From Quadrisphaera granulorum (GTDB lineage Bacteria > Actinomycetota > Actinomycetes > Actinomycetales > Quadrisphaeraceae), in NCBI RefSeq assembly GCF_003149145.1, contig NZ_QGDQ01000011.1, positions 1 to 64,000 of the forward strand: 64,000 bases of DNA, in the 5' to 3' direction. The translations under genes and the position numbers were made by a program. The notes below the pieces were generated by a model, which saw nothing but the letters and a program-made list of their open reading frames with translations, was not told the origin of the DNA and made no database searches. Below are positions 44,967 to 53,788 of the stretch, one piece after another (the first letter of the stretch is position 1; the number at the start of each line of letters is the position of its first letter).

Positions 44967-45560
44967 TCAGAGCCAGCCGACGGCCACCGCGAGCTGCCCG
45001 AGCGCGTACGTCCCGACCGCTACCACCTCCGCAGCCACCAGGGTGAGGAGCGCGCGCCGGACGCTGACCCTCTCCACGCCCCCGTCCCCGCTGACGGGGG
45101 TGGTCTCCACCCACTCCCGCACGGCCGCACCGGCCCGCCTCACGGAGGTGTTCCCGGTCCAGTCGGCGATGAGTGAGCCCGACAGGCCGAAGACGCCAAT
45201 GGTCCGCGCGGGCGTCCGGATGGCCAGGCCCCGCTCGTCCCTGACCGCGCGCACACGGTCGGGAGTGAGCACCCGGCTGTGGAAGAGCTGCTCCACCCGG
45301 AGCTTCCTGCTGCCCAGGTTGATGCCGGCGCTCGCTCCGCAGCGCCAGATGAACCAGAGCAGCGCACCCCCCGGGGCAGCGGCCACCAGGCAGGTCCAGA
45401 ACCCGTCGCGGGGCGTCGACGTGAAGAGAGACCACTGCATGAACGCGAACATCCCCGCAGTCCCGAGGACGCTGAAGGCCCGCGTAGACCGCGACGTGTG
45501 GAACCGGCGGGCCCGGCGCCGCCGCAGGGGTCCCGAGCTGTGCGCCACACCCCCGATCAT
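44967..45560 (-). CDS. Small membrane protein, tandem paralogue 2
   Basis: A 197-residue duplicate of the previous gene: MIGGVAHSSGPLRRRRARRF, helices FSVLGTAGMFAFMQWSLF and AAAPGGALLWFIW, then RKLRVEQLFHSRVLTPDRVRAVRDERGL, TIGVFGLSGSLIADWTGNTSVRRAGAAVREWVETTPVSGDGGVE, and C-terminal VGTYALGQLAVAVGWL. Both copies start and end at the same places and each is followed by an A+B hairpin pair, so the duplicated unit was gene plus hairpins. Confidence 0.7.
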   Translation of the reverse strand: MIGGVAHSSGPLRRRRARRFHTSRSTRAFSVLGTAGMFAFMQWSLFTSTPRDGFWTCLVAAAPGGALLWFIWRCGASAGINLGSRKLRVEQLFHSRVLTPDRVRAVRDERGLAIRTPARTIGVFGLSGSLIADWTGNTSVRRAGAAVREWVETTPVSGDGGVERVSVRRALLTLVAAEVVAVGTYALGQLAVAVGWL

Positions 45561-45582
45561 GACGGGCCGCCCGGGCAGTGGC

Positions 45583-45642
45583 GTGACGCCGGACGTGCAG
45601 AACTCTGTGACACACCGGCCCGAGCGCCCTCTGGCGGACTTC
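45583..45642. repeat. Type A hairpin, truncated copy A3
   Basis: Starts GTGACGCCGGACGTGCAGAA and reaches GGCGGACTTC, but the last about 17 nt of the right arm are deleted where copy B3 begins. Confidence 0.7.
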
Positions 45643-45654
45643 ACCGAGGTCAGC

Positions 45655-45731
45655 GTCCCGCCCAGCATGCAGAACTCCGGCGGCCCGGCCTGCAGGGCGC
45701 TCGCGGCTGACTTCTGCATGCCCGACCGGAC
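45655..45731. repeat. 77-nt hairpin, type B, copy B3
   Basis: GTCCCGCCCAGCATGCAGAA ... CTTCTGCATGCCCGACCGGAC. It is followed by repeated GGACC/GGAGC words up to 45765. Confidence 0.78.
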
Positions 45732-45824
45732 CGGACCGGAGCGGAGCGGTGCGGTGCGGTGCAACAGCGCAGCCCCTGGCCGCGTCATGATCCCGAGGTC
45801 GGTCGAGCAGCGTGAGGAGGCGCC

Positions 45825-46316
45825 GTGCGCGGGGTACGCGGGCAAGGCGGGGCGCGGTGGCTGAGCGCGGCCGTGACCGCCGCCGTGGCCGTCGTCGTCG
45901 GTGGTGCGTCCGGGTGCGTGCGTGACGAGGCCATGGCCGGCATGGGACTGCCGCGCCTGTCCGCCGACGAGCAGGTGGCCGGAGATGCCGTGCCGTTCCA
46001 GGGCACCCTCGAGATCGGGCCGCAGGGGTGCCTCATGGTCCGCCTCACCGACCCCGCCGGTGACACCGCCGACCGTTGGACGGCCTGGCCCTCCGGCTCC
46101 GAGGCCGTCTACGGCTCCGCCGAGGAGGGCAACGGGGCGAAGGTCGACCGCGAGACGTTCATGGGCGGCGACGCGGTCTCGGGCACCGGCCGGCTGGTCC
46201 CGCTGTCCGCACTGCCCGGCGGCATCTCCCCCGGCAGCTACTTCGAGGGTTCCGGCCGCTACTGCGACGCGCTCGTCGGCGGGGTGCTCGTCATTGACGA
46301 GGTCGCGCACGCCTGA
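45825..46316 (+). CDS. Putative lipoprotein, unknown function
   Basis: A 163-residue protein with an N-terminal hydrophobic stretch ending in a lipobox-like GGASGC (Cys31), so probably a membrane-anchored extracellular protein. The mature part contains PFQGTLEIGPQGCLMVRLTDPAG.TADRWTAWPSGSEAVY and a C-terminal SGRYCDALVGGVLVIDEV; two further cysteines may pair. GTG start seven bases after GAGGAGG. No family recognised. Bracketed by type A/B hairpins on both sides. Confidence 0.6.
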   Translation: MRGVRGQGGARWLSAAVTAAVAVVVGGASGCVRDEAMAGMGLPRLSADEQVAGDAVPFQGTLEIGPQGCLMVRLTDPAGDTADRWTAWPSGSEAVYGSAEEGNGAKVDRETFMGGDAVSGTGRLVPLSALPGGISPGSYFEGSGRYCDALVGGVLVIDEVAHA

Positions 46317-46329
46317 CGGGGCTCGAGGC

Positions 46330-46406
46330 GTCCCGTCCAGCATGCAGAAGTCCACCGGCCCACCCTGAGGGGCACCTGCACGCGACTTCTGCATGTCCGA
46401 GGGGAC
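46330..46406. repeat. 77-nt hairpin, type B, copy B4
   Basis: GTCCCGTCCAGCATGCAGAA ... TTCTGCATGTCCGAGGGGAC, 13 bases after the lipoprotein stop. Confidence 0.8.
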
Positions 46407-46413
46407 GGCCGCG

Positions 46414-46490
46414 GTGACGACGGACGTGCAGAACTCCGCGACACGCCCCCCTGGACGCCCTCCGACGGACTTCTGCACGTTCGTCGTCAC
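46414..46490. repeat. 77-nt hairpin, type A, copy A4
   Basis: GTGACGACGGACGTGCAGAA ... TTCTGCACGTTCGTCGTCAC. Here the order is B then A, 7 nt apart, the mirror of the pairs at 44 kb. Confidence 0.8.
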
Positions 46491-46556
46491 GGGCAGCCGG
46501 GTCACCAGTCGTCAGAGAAGTGGGTGAAGTCGGCGCGGAGGACACGGAAGGCCGAC

Positions 46557-47678
46557 ATGATCGGCGCCGTGAGCATGGGGGGCCTGGACTCAGTGGTGGC
46601 GCAGCGTGAACGGTACGGGGACGGTGAGCACTGCCCGCAGTGCGGAGCGGAGGGCACGCAGCGGATCCGCCGACGGCTGACCAGCTCCGTGCCGCACTGG
46701 CTGGTGAGCGGCGACCAGCTCTTCTCCCAGGTCCGGGAGTGCAGCGCCTGCCGGTACCGCTGGCCGGGGGTCTTCTTCTTCGGCCGCGGTGACGTATCGC
46801 GGTGGCAGCTGCCCTGGCGGGCGGCCCGCGCCGTCGTCGTCACGCTGCACGAGGAGCGGACGGTGCATCCGGTGCCGTGGTTCTACCTCGCCAGCACTGC
46901 GATCGGGGCCGGGACGGGCGCCGCGCTCGGCAGCTGGCGCAGCAGCACCGGAAGCACAGCGCGCGGCGCGGCGGTGGGCGCCGCCAGCGGCTGGCTGATG
47001 TGCTGGTCGGTCTTCGCCGCAACCGCCCTCAGGCAGTACGGCGTGGGCACCGCCCTCGCGGACGCCGTGCTCGTCCAGGTTGGCGACCCGCAGCGCAACA
47101 ACGAACGCCATGCCCGCCGCGACGAGGAGCAGGCGGCCAGCGCGGGGTTCACGCCGTACGGCCTGGACGCGTCGTGGCAGGGACGTCGGTATCTGGCGGG
47201 AGTGTGCTCAGCGTGGACCAAGGGCCGGCAACCGCCGCACGTCACCGAGCTGGTACTCGCTCACACGACCAGCACCGCGAGTCCCGGGGCCCCGGGGTGG
47301 GACGAGGGTGTTCGCGTGACCACGCTGGCGCCGCGCGACGCGACAGGGCCTGGCCGCACGCCCGACCACCGCTGGGAGCTCACCGCCGAGGAACTGCTGG
47401 GCAACCTCGGATGGGAGTTCGAGAGCGGCAGCGAGGATGACGCGCCGGTGCAGCGGCGGGCTGTCGTCGTCGTGCTGGACGGGACCGCGGTGGAGGTGAC
47501 CGCGCTGCACGGAGACGACCGCTGGGTGGTGCTCCTGCGCACCACCGACGCCCACGTCGAGGTGCGCGGCACGGGCGAGGTGCCCGACGACCTGCGGCTG
47601 GAGCGCGTACGCGACCTGAGCGCCTACCCGTCCTCGCTGCGCCTGCTCGACGCGGACGACGAGGCGCGTCCGGCCTGA
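46557..47678 (+). CDS. Zinc-ribbon membrane protein, unknown function
   Basis: A 373-residue protein. Residues about 18-66 hold a zinc-ribbon-like CPQC...CSAC pair, residues about 107-170 two membrane helices (WFYLASTAIGAGTGAALGSW and AAVGAASGWLMCWSVFAATALRQYG), and the rest is soluble with acidic segments. I chose ATG 46557 because GGAAGG precedes it; a GTG at 46524 would start inside the preceding hairpin flank. No family recognised. It is the third orphan membrane or exported protein in this hairpin-rich stretch. Confidence 0.6.
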   Translation: MIGAVSMGGLDSVVAQRERYGDGEHCPQCGAEGTQRIRRRLTSSVPHWLVSGDQLFSQVRECSACRYRWPGVFFFGRGDVSRWQLPWRAARAVVVTLHEERTVHPVPWFYLASTAIGAGTGAALGSWRSSTGSTARGAAVGAASGWLMCWSVFAATALRQYGVGTALADAVLVQVGDPQRNNERHARRDEEQAASAGFTPYGLDASWQGRRYLAGVCSAWTKGRQPPHVTELVLAHTTSTASPGAPGWDEGVRVTTLAPRDATGPGRTPDHRWELTAEELLGNLGWEFESGSEDDAPVQRRAVVVVLDGTAVEVTALHGDDRWVVLLRTTDAHVEVRGTGEVPDDLRLERVRDLSAYPSSLRLLDADDEARPA

Positions 47679-47693
47679 CACCAGGGGTCGCTA

Positions 47694-47815
47694 TCAGGCG
47701 GCACGCCGCATGAGGTACTCGTTCACCTCGGTGAAGCTGACGACGTCGGCCGTGGTCACCACCCCTGGGCGGGCCCCGGCGACCAGCCGGCGGGCGGCCA
47801 CCCCAGACACCCCCT
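47694..47815 (-). pseudogene. C-terminal remnant of an unknown gene
   Basis: A frame reading VSGVAARRLVAGARPGVVTT and then ADVVSFTEVNEYLMRRAA to a TGA at 47694 has the look of a protein C-terminus. It has no start of its own and its upstream end meets the palindrome at 47824. I cannot assign a family. It may equally be noncoding. Confidence 0.25.
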
Positions 47816-47823
47816 GTACGCAC

Positions 47824-47885
47824 TTTCCACGGCATGTGTGCCTCCCGCGGCCGCAGTGACGCATGTGCCGTGGACAGTGCGGGAA
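47824..47885. repeat. TTTCCGCGGCA palindrome, copy 2 (diverged)
   Basis: TTTCCACGGCATGTG ... CATGTGCCGTGGACAGTGCGGGAA, the same layout as 17773-17835. It lies 12 bases beyond the stop of the iron permease gene and may terminate that operon. Confidence 0.55.
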
Positions 47886-47897
47886 CGGGGAAGGGCA

Positions 47898-49004
47898 TCA
47901 GCGGCGGTGGCGAGTCAACGCCCACGCCAGGTACGCGCCGCCGAGGCAGATCGTCACCAGGCCCGTGGGCAGGATGGTCGGGGCGAGCAGCCGCTGGGCG
48001 ACGACGTCGCTGGCCAGCAGCAGCACCGCGCCCGTCAGGGCGGTCGCGGCGAAGGGCACCGTTCCGGTGCGCCAGACGCGCCGGGCGATCTGCGGCGCCG
48101 CCAGCGCCACGAAGGCGATCGGCCCGGCGACAGCGGTGGCCACCGCCACCAGCGCCACCCCCACGGCCATCGCCGCGAGCGCGAACCGGCCCGTGTCCAC
48201 ACCCAGCGCGGCGGAGAGCTCGTCGCCGAGTTCGTAGACCCGCGCCGACCGCGCGAGCACCACCACCGCCACGCCGAGCACCCCCACGGCCAGCGCCGTG
48301 GGCGCCACCCACGCGGCTGCGACGCCGTTGAGCGACCCGGCTCCCCACAGCGCCGCCCGCAGGGCGGCGCGCTCGTCGGCGCGGGTGACGAGCAGCACGT
48401 TCACGGCGTTGAGCAGGGCGGTGGTGCCGATGCCGACGAGCACGAGGCGTGGCCCGCGCGCGCCCGCACGCACCAGCAGGAGCCAGATGAGGACGGCGGT
48501 GGCGAGTCCCCCGACGAGCGCGCCGCCGGTGGTGGCGGCCATGCTCGCGGGCGCTACCGCGCCGCCGCTGCCCCCAGTACCCGCGCCAGCTGCACCTCCG
48601 GACAGCCCGCCGAGCATCACGAGCAGCGCTCCGGTGGACGCGCCCGTGGTGAAGCCGAGGATGTCCGGGCTGCCCAGCGGGTTGCGCGTGACCACCTGGA
48701 ACAGCGCGCCGCTGAGCCCGAGCGCCGCACCGAGCAGCACCGCCAGGAGCACGCGCGGGAGCCGCCACTGGAGGACGACGACGGCGCTGCCCCCGGTGGC
48801 CCGCCCGAGCAGCGCGTCGAGCACGTCGGGCAGCGGCACGCGCACCTCGCCGGCAGTCAGCCCCACCACGACGAGACCCAGCAGCACGGCGAGGCTCACG
48901 GCCGTCACGAGCGCCCCTCGCGCCCTGCGCGCCGCTCGGGCTGGCCGCGACGTGACCGTCGTCGTCCCCGTCACCCCGGCGGTCGCTGAGGTCGCTGAGG
49001 TCAC
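47898..49004 (-). CDS. Ferric-siderophore ABC permease (FecCD) 2
   Basis: A 368-residue FecCD-family permease: VVLQWRLPRVLLAVLLGAALGLSGALFQVVTRNPLGSPDILGFTTGASTGAL, LLLVRAGARGPRLVLVGIGTTALLNAV, YELGDELSAALGVDTGR and VAGPIAFVALAAPQIARRVW. FepG-like position as second permease. GTG start at 49004 overlaps the previous stop (GTGA). No ATPase gene follows, so the FepC-type subunit must be encoded elsewhere. Confidence 0.85.
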   Translation of the reverse strand: MTSATSATAGVTGTTTVTSRPARAARRARGALVTAVSLAVLLGLVVVGLTAGEVRVPLPDVLDALLGRATGGSAVVVLQWRLPRVLLAVLLGAALGLSGALFQVVTRNPLGSPDILGFTTGASTGALLVMLGGLSGGAAGAGTGGSGGAVAPASMAATTGGALVGGLATAVLIWLLLVRAGARGPRLVLVGIGTTALLNAVNVLLVTRADERAALRAALWGAGSLNGVAAAWVAPTALAVGVLGVAVVVLARSARVYELGDELSAALGVDTGRFALAAMAVGVALVAVATAVAGPIAFVALAAPQIARRVWRTGTVPFAATALTGAVLLLASDVVAQRLLAPTILPTGLVTICLGGAYLAWALTRHRR

Positions 49005-50050
49005 CGGAGCCTCCGGGGGTGGCCGAGCGCCAGCGCGATGAGCACCGGCGCCCCGACGAACGCCGTGACGACGCCGACCGACACCTCCGCCGGGGCGATG
49101 ACCGTGCGCGCCACGAGGTCGGCCACGAGCACGAGCGCCGGCCCCGCGAGCAGGCTCCCCCGCAGGAGGCGGCCCGGGTCGTGGCCGAGGAGCAGCCGCA
49201 GCACCTGGGGCACCACCAGTCCGACGAAGGCGACTGGCCCGGCCGCGGCGGTGGCCGCACCGCACAGGACGACGACGGCGAGCAGCGCGAGCCCTCGCAC
49301 GAGCCCGACGCGGGTGCCGAGCCCGCGTGCGGTGTCGTCCCCGAGGGCGAGCAGCCGCAGCCCGGGCGCCAGCGCCAGTGCCAGGACGACGCCGAGCCCC
49401 ACGGCGACCAGCGTGGTGAGCGCCACGGGCAGCTCCCGTCCGGCGAACGTCCCGGCCGACCAGCGCGCCAGCTGCGCGAAGCCGCGGGGGCTGAGCATGC
49501 TCACCGCGGAGGTGGCCGCGGACAGCACCGCAGCTACCGCGACCCCGGCCAGCACCAACCGCACCGGGCCGTCACCCACTCCGGCACCGGCACGGCCACC
49601 ACCGGCCCGCGTCAGGCCGAGCACGGCCACCACGCCGACCACCGTGCCGACCAGCGACAGCCACAGCGTGTCGCGGTAGCTCGTGAGGCCGAGCAGCACG
49701 TACCCGGCGGCCACCGCGAAGCCCGCACCGGCGCTGACACCCAGCAGCCCGGGCTCAGCGAGGGGGTTGCGCACCACCGCCTGCAGCAGCACGCCGGAGA
49801 CCGCGAGCGCCGCGCCGACGCTCACCGCGACGAGCGTCCGCGGCAGGCGCACCCCCGTCACGATGAGATCGGCCTCCGTGCCGGTCGGGCTCGCCAGTGC
49901 GTGCCACACCTGCGCCGGGGCGAGCGTCTGGGCACCGAGCAGCACGCTGGCAGCGACGAGCCCCGCCACCACGAGGACGCCGACGACGGCGACGGCCAGC
50001 TCTCGGCTGCGGCCCGCCGTCGTCGTCGCCATCTCAGAGGCCAGCGTCAT
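49001..50050 (-). CDS. Ferric-siderophore ABC permease (FecCD) 1
   Basis: A 349-residue partner permease: GVRLPRTLVAVSVGAALAVSGVLLQAVVRNPLAEPGLLGVSAGAGF, LVLAGVAVAAVLSAATSAVSML, LLALGDDTARGLGTRVGLVRGLALLAVVVLCGAATAAAGPVAFVGLVVPQVLRLLLGHD. Start is ATG 50050 right after the lipoprotein stop or ATG 50032; the word CTCTGAGATG is repeated before both. Forms a heterodimer with permease 2. Confidence 0.85.
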   Translation of the reverse strand: MTLASEMATTTAGRSRELAVAVVGVLVVAGLVAASVLLGAQTLAPAQVWHALASPTGTEADLIVTGVRLPRTLVAVSVGAALAVSGVLLQAVVRNPLAEPGLLGVSAGAGFAVAAGYVLLGLTSYRDTLWLSLVGTVVGVVAVLGLTRAGGGRAGAGVGDGPVRLVLAGVAVAAVLSAATSAVSMLSPRGFAQLARWSAGTFAGRELPVALTTLVAVGLGVVLALALAPGLRLLALGDDTARGLGTRVGLVRGLALLAVVVLCGAATAAAGPVAFVGLVVPQVLRLLLGHDPGRLLRGSLLAGPALVLVADLVARTVIAPAEVSVGVVTAFVGAPVLIALALGHPRRLR

Positions 50051-50051
50051 C

Positions 50052-51038
50052 TCAGAGGACAGAGAGCACCTTCTGCTCGAGCTCCTCCAGCCAGGCCGTC
50101 GCCGACGGGTAGTCGGTGACGCTGCTGGCCATCGGGTAGACGTGCCCGCTCTGCGCGACGGGGAGTCGCTGGAAGAGGGGGTTGTCACGGATCGCCTGGA
50201 CGCCGGGGTTGGGGCTGCCGTCGGCGCTGGCGAAGGTGAGGGCCACGGTCACGCCCTCGAAGACGGAACCGAGCTGCTCGAGGGGGTAGGAGGCGTAGCC
50301 GCGGGCGTTGTAGTCCGTGGGGACACCAGGGCCGTACGTCATGCCGAGCTCGTTGACGAGCAGGTTGCCCGTGGCGCCGGTGGGCTGCTGGACGGAGAAC
50401 TGGCTGGCGTCGTCACCGAGGGAGAAGTTGATCCACCGGTTGTTCGCGATGACGTCGGCGTACTGGGTCTTGAGGCGGTCGCGGGTCTGCTCGAAGGCGG
50501 CCTTGGACTCCTGCCACTGCGCCTCGCGACCGACGGCCTTCGCGGTCTGCTCCGTGGTGACCTGCCAGTCGCCGCGGCTCCCACCACCCACCAGGACGGT
50601 CGGGGCGACGGCGCTGAGCTGGGCGTAGGTTGCCTCGTCGACCTCCTCGGCGGTGCCGATGATGAGGTCGGGCTGGGCGGCAGTGACGGCCTCGACGTTG
50701 ATCTCGCCGAACGTGCCGACGGTGGGCACGCCCTCGACGAAGGCCTGCTGCTCGGTGCTGAACTCGTCGATCCACGGGCCGTAGTCGAGGGAGGTCACAG
50801 GCTTCACGCCGAGGCTCATGAGGTTCCAGGTGGTGTCGTAGGAGACGGCCGCCACGCGCTGCGGCTCCTCGGGCACCGTGACGTCCCCATGGGCGGAGGC
50901 GACCGTGCGGGTGCCGGCGCCGGCGGTGGACGACGCGGCACCGGAGGCGCCGGAGTCGCTCGCGCCGGCGGCCGAGCACCCGGCGAGCAGGGCGGCGACG
51001 GCGGTGAGGGCGACGACGAGGAGAGGGGGGCGAGACAC
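50052..51038 (-). CDS. Siderophore-binding lipoprotein (FhuD/FepB-like)
   Basis: A 328-residue exported binding protein with lipobox LLAGC (Cys21) and a Ser/Gly/Ala tether. The mature domain has the class III binding-protein signature: VPEEPQRVAAVSYDTTWNLMSLGVKPV, INVEAVTAAQPDLIIGTAEEV and a C-terminal DYPSATAWLEELEQKVLSVL. GTG start. An iron-regulator box lies 19 bases upstream. Likely ligand is the ferrioxamine made by the adjacent desABCD cluster, although xenosiderophores are possible. Confidence 0.85.
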   Translation of the reverse strand: MSRPPLLVVALTAVAALLAGCSAAGASDSGASGAASSTAGAGTRTVASAHGDVTVPEEPQRVAAVSYDTTWNLMSLGVKPVTSLDYGPWIDEFSTEQQAFVEGVPTVGTFGEINVEAVTAAQPDLIIGTAEEVDEATYAQLSAVAPTVLVGGGSRGDWQVTTEQTAKAVGREAQWQESKAAFEQTRDRLKTQYADVIANNRWINFSLGDDASQFSVQQPTGATGNLLVNELGMTYGPGVPTDYNARGYASYPLEQLGSVFEGVTVALTFASADGSPNPGVQAIRDNPLFQRLPVAQSGHVYPMASSVTDYPSATAWLEELEQKVLSVL

Positions 51039-51056
51039 GGCGAACTCCTGGCTGAC

Positions 51057-51075
51057 TTAGGTGAGGTTTACCTCA
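51057..51075. promoter_or_regulatory. DtxR/IdeR-type iron box before the siderophore importer
   Basis: TTAGGTGAGGTTTACCTCA, matching the 19-bp DtxR/IdeR consensus TTAGGTTAGGCTAACCTAA at most positions. Fe(II)-bound regulator would repress the importer operon. Confidence 0.82.
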
Positions 51076-51157
51076 TCCTGGCGCGACAGCCGGGTCGCTG
51101 CTGACGCTCAGCGCCGCAAGCCCTTGCCGCCAGAGGACGGTTCTTTCACCGGATCGG

Positions 51158-51979
51158 TCACGAGGCCCGCTCGGGAGCCTGGGTCCAGCGTGCGGCGGCC
51201 CTCGCGAACGCCGCGGGGGTGGTTCCGGTCGTCTCGCGGAAGGCCGTGGTGAACGACGCCTGCGCACTGAAGCCCGTGGCGCGGGCCACGGCGCCCGGCG
51301 GCTCCCCCGCCGCCAGGCGCTGCATGGCCGCGCGGATGCGCAGGTCGCGCCGCCACGCGGCGAACCCGCGCCCCGTCTCCTGCTGGAACGCGCGCGTGAA
51401 GGTGCGCGTGCTCACCGCACAGCCGGCTGCCCACTCCTGCACCGTGCGCCGGTCCGCGGGGTCGCGGGCCAGCGCGTCCGCCACCGCGACGAGCGCCGGG
51501 GTCCGCGGTCGTGGCACGTCGACGTCCACCGTGCGCGACGGCCGCAGCAGGTCCACAGCGAACACCTCCGCGCGGCGCCGCTCCGCCGGGTCGAGCGCTG
51601 CGACGAGGAGGTGCTCCATCACCCTGTCGAACAGAGGCGGCGTCACGAGCACGCTGGTGGTGCGGAGCTCAGGGAGGTCGGCCTGCCGCGCCAGCCACGT
51701 GCACTGCAGGCGGCACCCGGCCTCGGCGCGGACCTCGTGCTCGACGCCCGCGGGGATCCAGATGCTCGCGCCGGGCGGCACCGCGAAGTGCGCCTCGGGC
51801 GTGGTCACGCTGAGGCGTCCGGAGACGGCCCACATGAGCTCGTGGTCGTCGTGGCTGTGCGCGGGCCAGCACTCGCCGTCCACCTGGTCGACGGGGATGG
51901 CGATCGTGCGGGTCTCGGTGGCCGGCCGCAGCGCGCCGTCGTCGACACCGTCGTCATCGCCGACTCCCGCCCTGGTCAC
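51158..51979 (-). CDS. AraC-family regulator of the siderophore locus
   Basis: A 273-residue activator with a cupin-like N-terminal sensor (HSHDDHELMWAVSGRLSVTTPEAHFAVPPGASIWIPAGVEHEVRA) and the double HTH at the C-terminus (WAAGCAVSTRTFTRAFQQETGRGFAAWRRDLRIRAAMQRLAAGEPPGAVARATGFSAQASFTTAFRETTGTTPAAFA). Located between the importer and desA with intergenic iron boxes on both flanks. AraC proteins of this kind (YbtA, PchR) activate siderophore genes; here inferred from position. GTG start. Confidence 0.84.
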   Translation of the reverse strand: MTRAGVGDDDGVDDGALRPATETRTIAIPVDQVDGECWPAHSHDDHELMWAVSGRLSVTTPEAHFAVPPGASIWIPAGVEHEVRAEAGCRLQCTWLARQADLPELRTTSVLVTPPLFDRVMEHLLVAALDPAERRRAEVFAVDLLRPSRTVDVDVPRPRTPALVAVADALARDPADRRTVQEWAAGCAVSTRTFTRAFQQETGRGFAAWRRDLRIRAAMQRLAAGEPPGAVARATGFSAQASFTTAFRETTGTTPAAFARAAARWTQAPERAS

Positions 51980-52081
51980 GGCCGGGACGGTAGCTCGCCC
52001 GGCGCCCCGGTGACGACGGGTGACCCTGCCGCCCGGACGAGGTCGTCACCCGTTCGAGTTGACGCACCGAAGGAGACCTAT

Positions 52082-52100
52082 TTAGGTGAGGCTGTCCTAA
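52082..52100. promoter_or_regulatory. DtxR/IdeR-type iron box before desA
   Basis: TTAGGTGAGGCTGTCCTAA, 54 bases upstream of the desA GTG. Matches the consensus with the last half CCTAA exact. Confidence 0.82.
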
Positions 52101-52153
52101 GTGACGTCAGGCATCATTCCTGGCGCCCGGCCACCCACCTCCCCTGGAGAACC

Positions 52154-53788
52154 GTGGACACCACGCACCACCCCTACCCCTCCGCAGCGCCGCCTCCCGC
52201 GGCGCCCCGTCGCGAGGCATCGGCCGCCCCGCCCGGGGCCCCCGCAGCAACAGGGGCGCGCGAGCACCTCCTCGACCCCTCCGGCCTCGACAGGTACCGC
52301 AGCGCCGTCGCCCAGGGCGTGGAGCGGGTGGCCCGCCACGTCGCCGCCGCGCAGAAGCCCGCCACGGGAGCCGACCCGGCCGCCCTGCAGCGCGCTGTCG
52401 ACGCCGTCGATCTCGACGCCCCGCTCGGTGAGGTGGCGCCCGCTCTGGACGAGCTGGAGCAGCTGTACCTGCGCGACGCCGTCTGGTTCCACCACCCGAC
52501 CTACCTCGCCCACCTCAACTGCCCCGTGGTGCTGCCCGCCGTGCTGGGCGAGACCGTCATCGCCGCGGTGAACTCCAGCCTCGACACCTGGGACCAGAGC
52601 AGCGGCGCCACGCACGTCGAGCGCCGCCTGGTCCGCTGGACCGCCGACCGCCTCGGCCTGCCCGCGACCGCGGACGGCGTCTTCACCTCCGGTGGCACCC
52701 AGTCGAACCTGCAGGGACTACTGCTCGCCCGCGACGAGGCCTGCGACCGGCTGCGCGCCCAGCACCCGGACGCCCGCCTGCCCGAGCTGCTCGGACGGCT
52801 GCGGGTGCTGGTCTCCGAGGTCGGCCACTTCAGCACCACGACGGCGTGCCGGCTGCTCGGGCTCGGTGAGGACGCCGTGATCGCCGTCCCCGTGGACGAC
52901 GCGATGCGGATGCGTCCCGACGCCCTCCAGCGCGCCCTCACCGACTGCGCGCAGCGGGGGCTCGTGCCCGCGGCCGTGGTCGCCACGGCCGGCACCACCG
53001 ACTTCGGCAGCATCGACCCGCTCGCCCGCGTCGGCGCGCTCGCCGAACGCGCCGGAGCATGGTTCCACGTCGACGCCGCCTACGGCGGTGGGCTGATCAC
53101 CTCGCGGCGCCGCCGCCACCTGCTGGACGGCATCGACCGCGCCGACTCGGTCACCGTCGACTTCCACAAGACGTTCTTCCAGCCGGTCAGCTCCAGCGTC
53201 CTGCTCGTGCGCGACTCTGCGTCGCTGCGCCACGTCGCGCACCACGCCGACTATCTCAACCCCGAGCCGGAGCTCCTGCTCGACGCGGGGCTGCCCGTCG
53301 CGCCGGACCAGGTGGGCAAGAGCCTGCAGACCACCCGCCGCTTCGACGCGCTGAAGCTGTGGCTGACGCTGCGCGTCATGGGCGCCGACGCCGTCGGCGA
53401 CCTCGTGGACGCCGTCATCGACACCGCGTCCGCCGCCCACCGGGTGCTCGCCGCCGACCCCCGGCTGGACGTGGTGGTGGCCCCGGAGCTGTCCACGCTC
53501 GTCTTCACGTTCCGCCCCGGCGCGGGCCCGCACGCCCACCTGGGGCCCCTGGAGCTGGACCGGCTGGTCCGCCGCGTGCGGGCGTCCGTGGGGAACGAGG
53601 GCAGGGCGGTGCTGGGCGGCACCACCGTGCGCGGGCGCGCCCACCTCAAGCTGACCCTGCTGAACCCGGCGACGACGGTCGAGCACGTCCGGGAGGTCAT
53701 CGCCCTCGTGCACGAGCACGCGGAGCGACTGCTGCTCGAAGACGAGCCGCTCGTGCTCGACGAGGAGCCGGTGGGGGCGACGGCATGA
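52154..53788 (+). CDS. desA: Lysine decarboxylase of desferrioxamine biosynthesis
   Basis: A 544-residue PLP-dependent group II decarboxylase making cadaverine from lysine. Seen: WFHHPTYLAHLNCPVVLPAVLGE, NSSLDTWDQSSGATHVERRLVRW, GVFTSGGTQSNLQGLLLARD, HFSTTTACRLLGLG, TAGTTDFGSIDPL, WFHVDAAYGGG and the PLP site DFHKTFFQP (Lys339). First gene of desABCD; GTG 52154 chosen after GGAG. The N-terminal about 45 residues are Pro/Ala-rich and probably disordered. It overlaps desB (ATGA). Confidence 0.9.
   Translation: MDTTHHPYPSAAPPPAAPRREASAAPPGAPAATGAREHLLDPSGLDRYRSAVAQGVERVARHVAAAQKPATGADPAALQRAVDAVDLDAPLGEVAPALDELEQLYLRDAVWFHHPTYLAHLNCPVVLPAVLGETVIAAVNSSLDTWDQSSGATHVERRLVRWTADRLGLPATADGVFTSGGTQSNLQGLLLARDEACDRLRAQHPDARLPELLGRLRVLVSEVGHFSTTTACRLLGLGEDAVIAVPVDDAMRMRPDALQRALTDCAQRGLVPAAVVATAGTTDFGSIDPLARVGALAERAGAWFHVDAAYGGGLITSRRRRHLLDGIDRADSVTVDFHKTFFQPVSSSVLLVRDSASLRHVAHHADYLNPEPELLLDAGLPVAPDQVGKSLQTTRRFDALKLWLTLRVMGADAVGDLVDAVIDTASAAHRVLAADPRLDVVVAPELSTLVFTFRPGAGPHAHLGPLELDRLVRRVRASVGNEGRAVLGGTTVRGRAHLKLTLLNPATTVEHVREVIALVHEHAERLLLEDEPLVLDEEPVGATA

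Noticed and set aside
43979-46490. CRISPR-like array
   Set aside because: The repeated units are self-complementary, separated by whole genes, and lack short unique spacers and cas genes.
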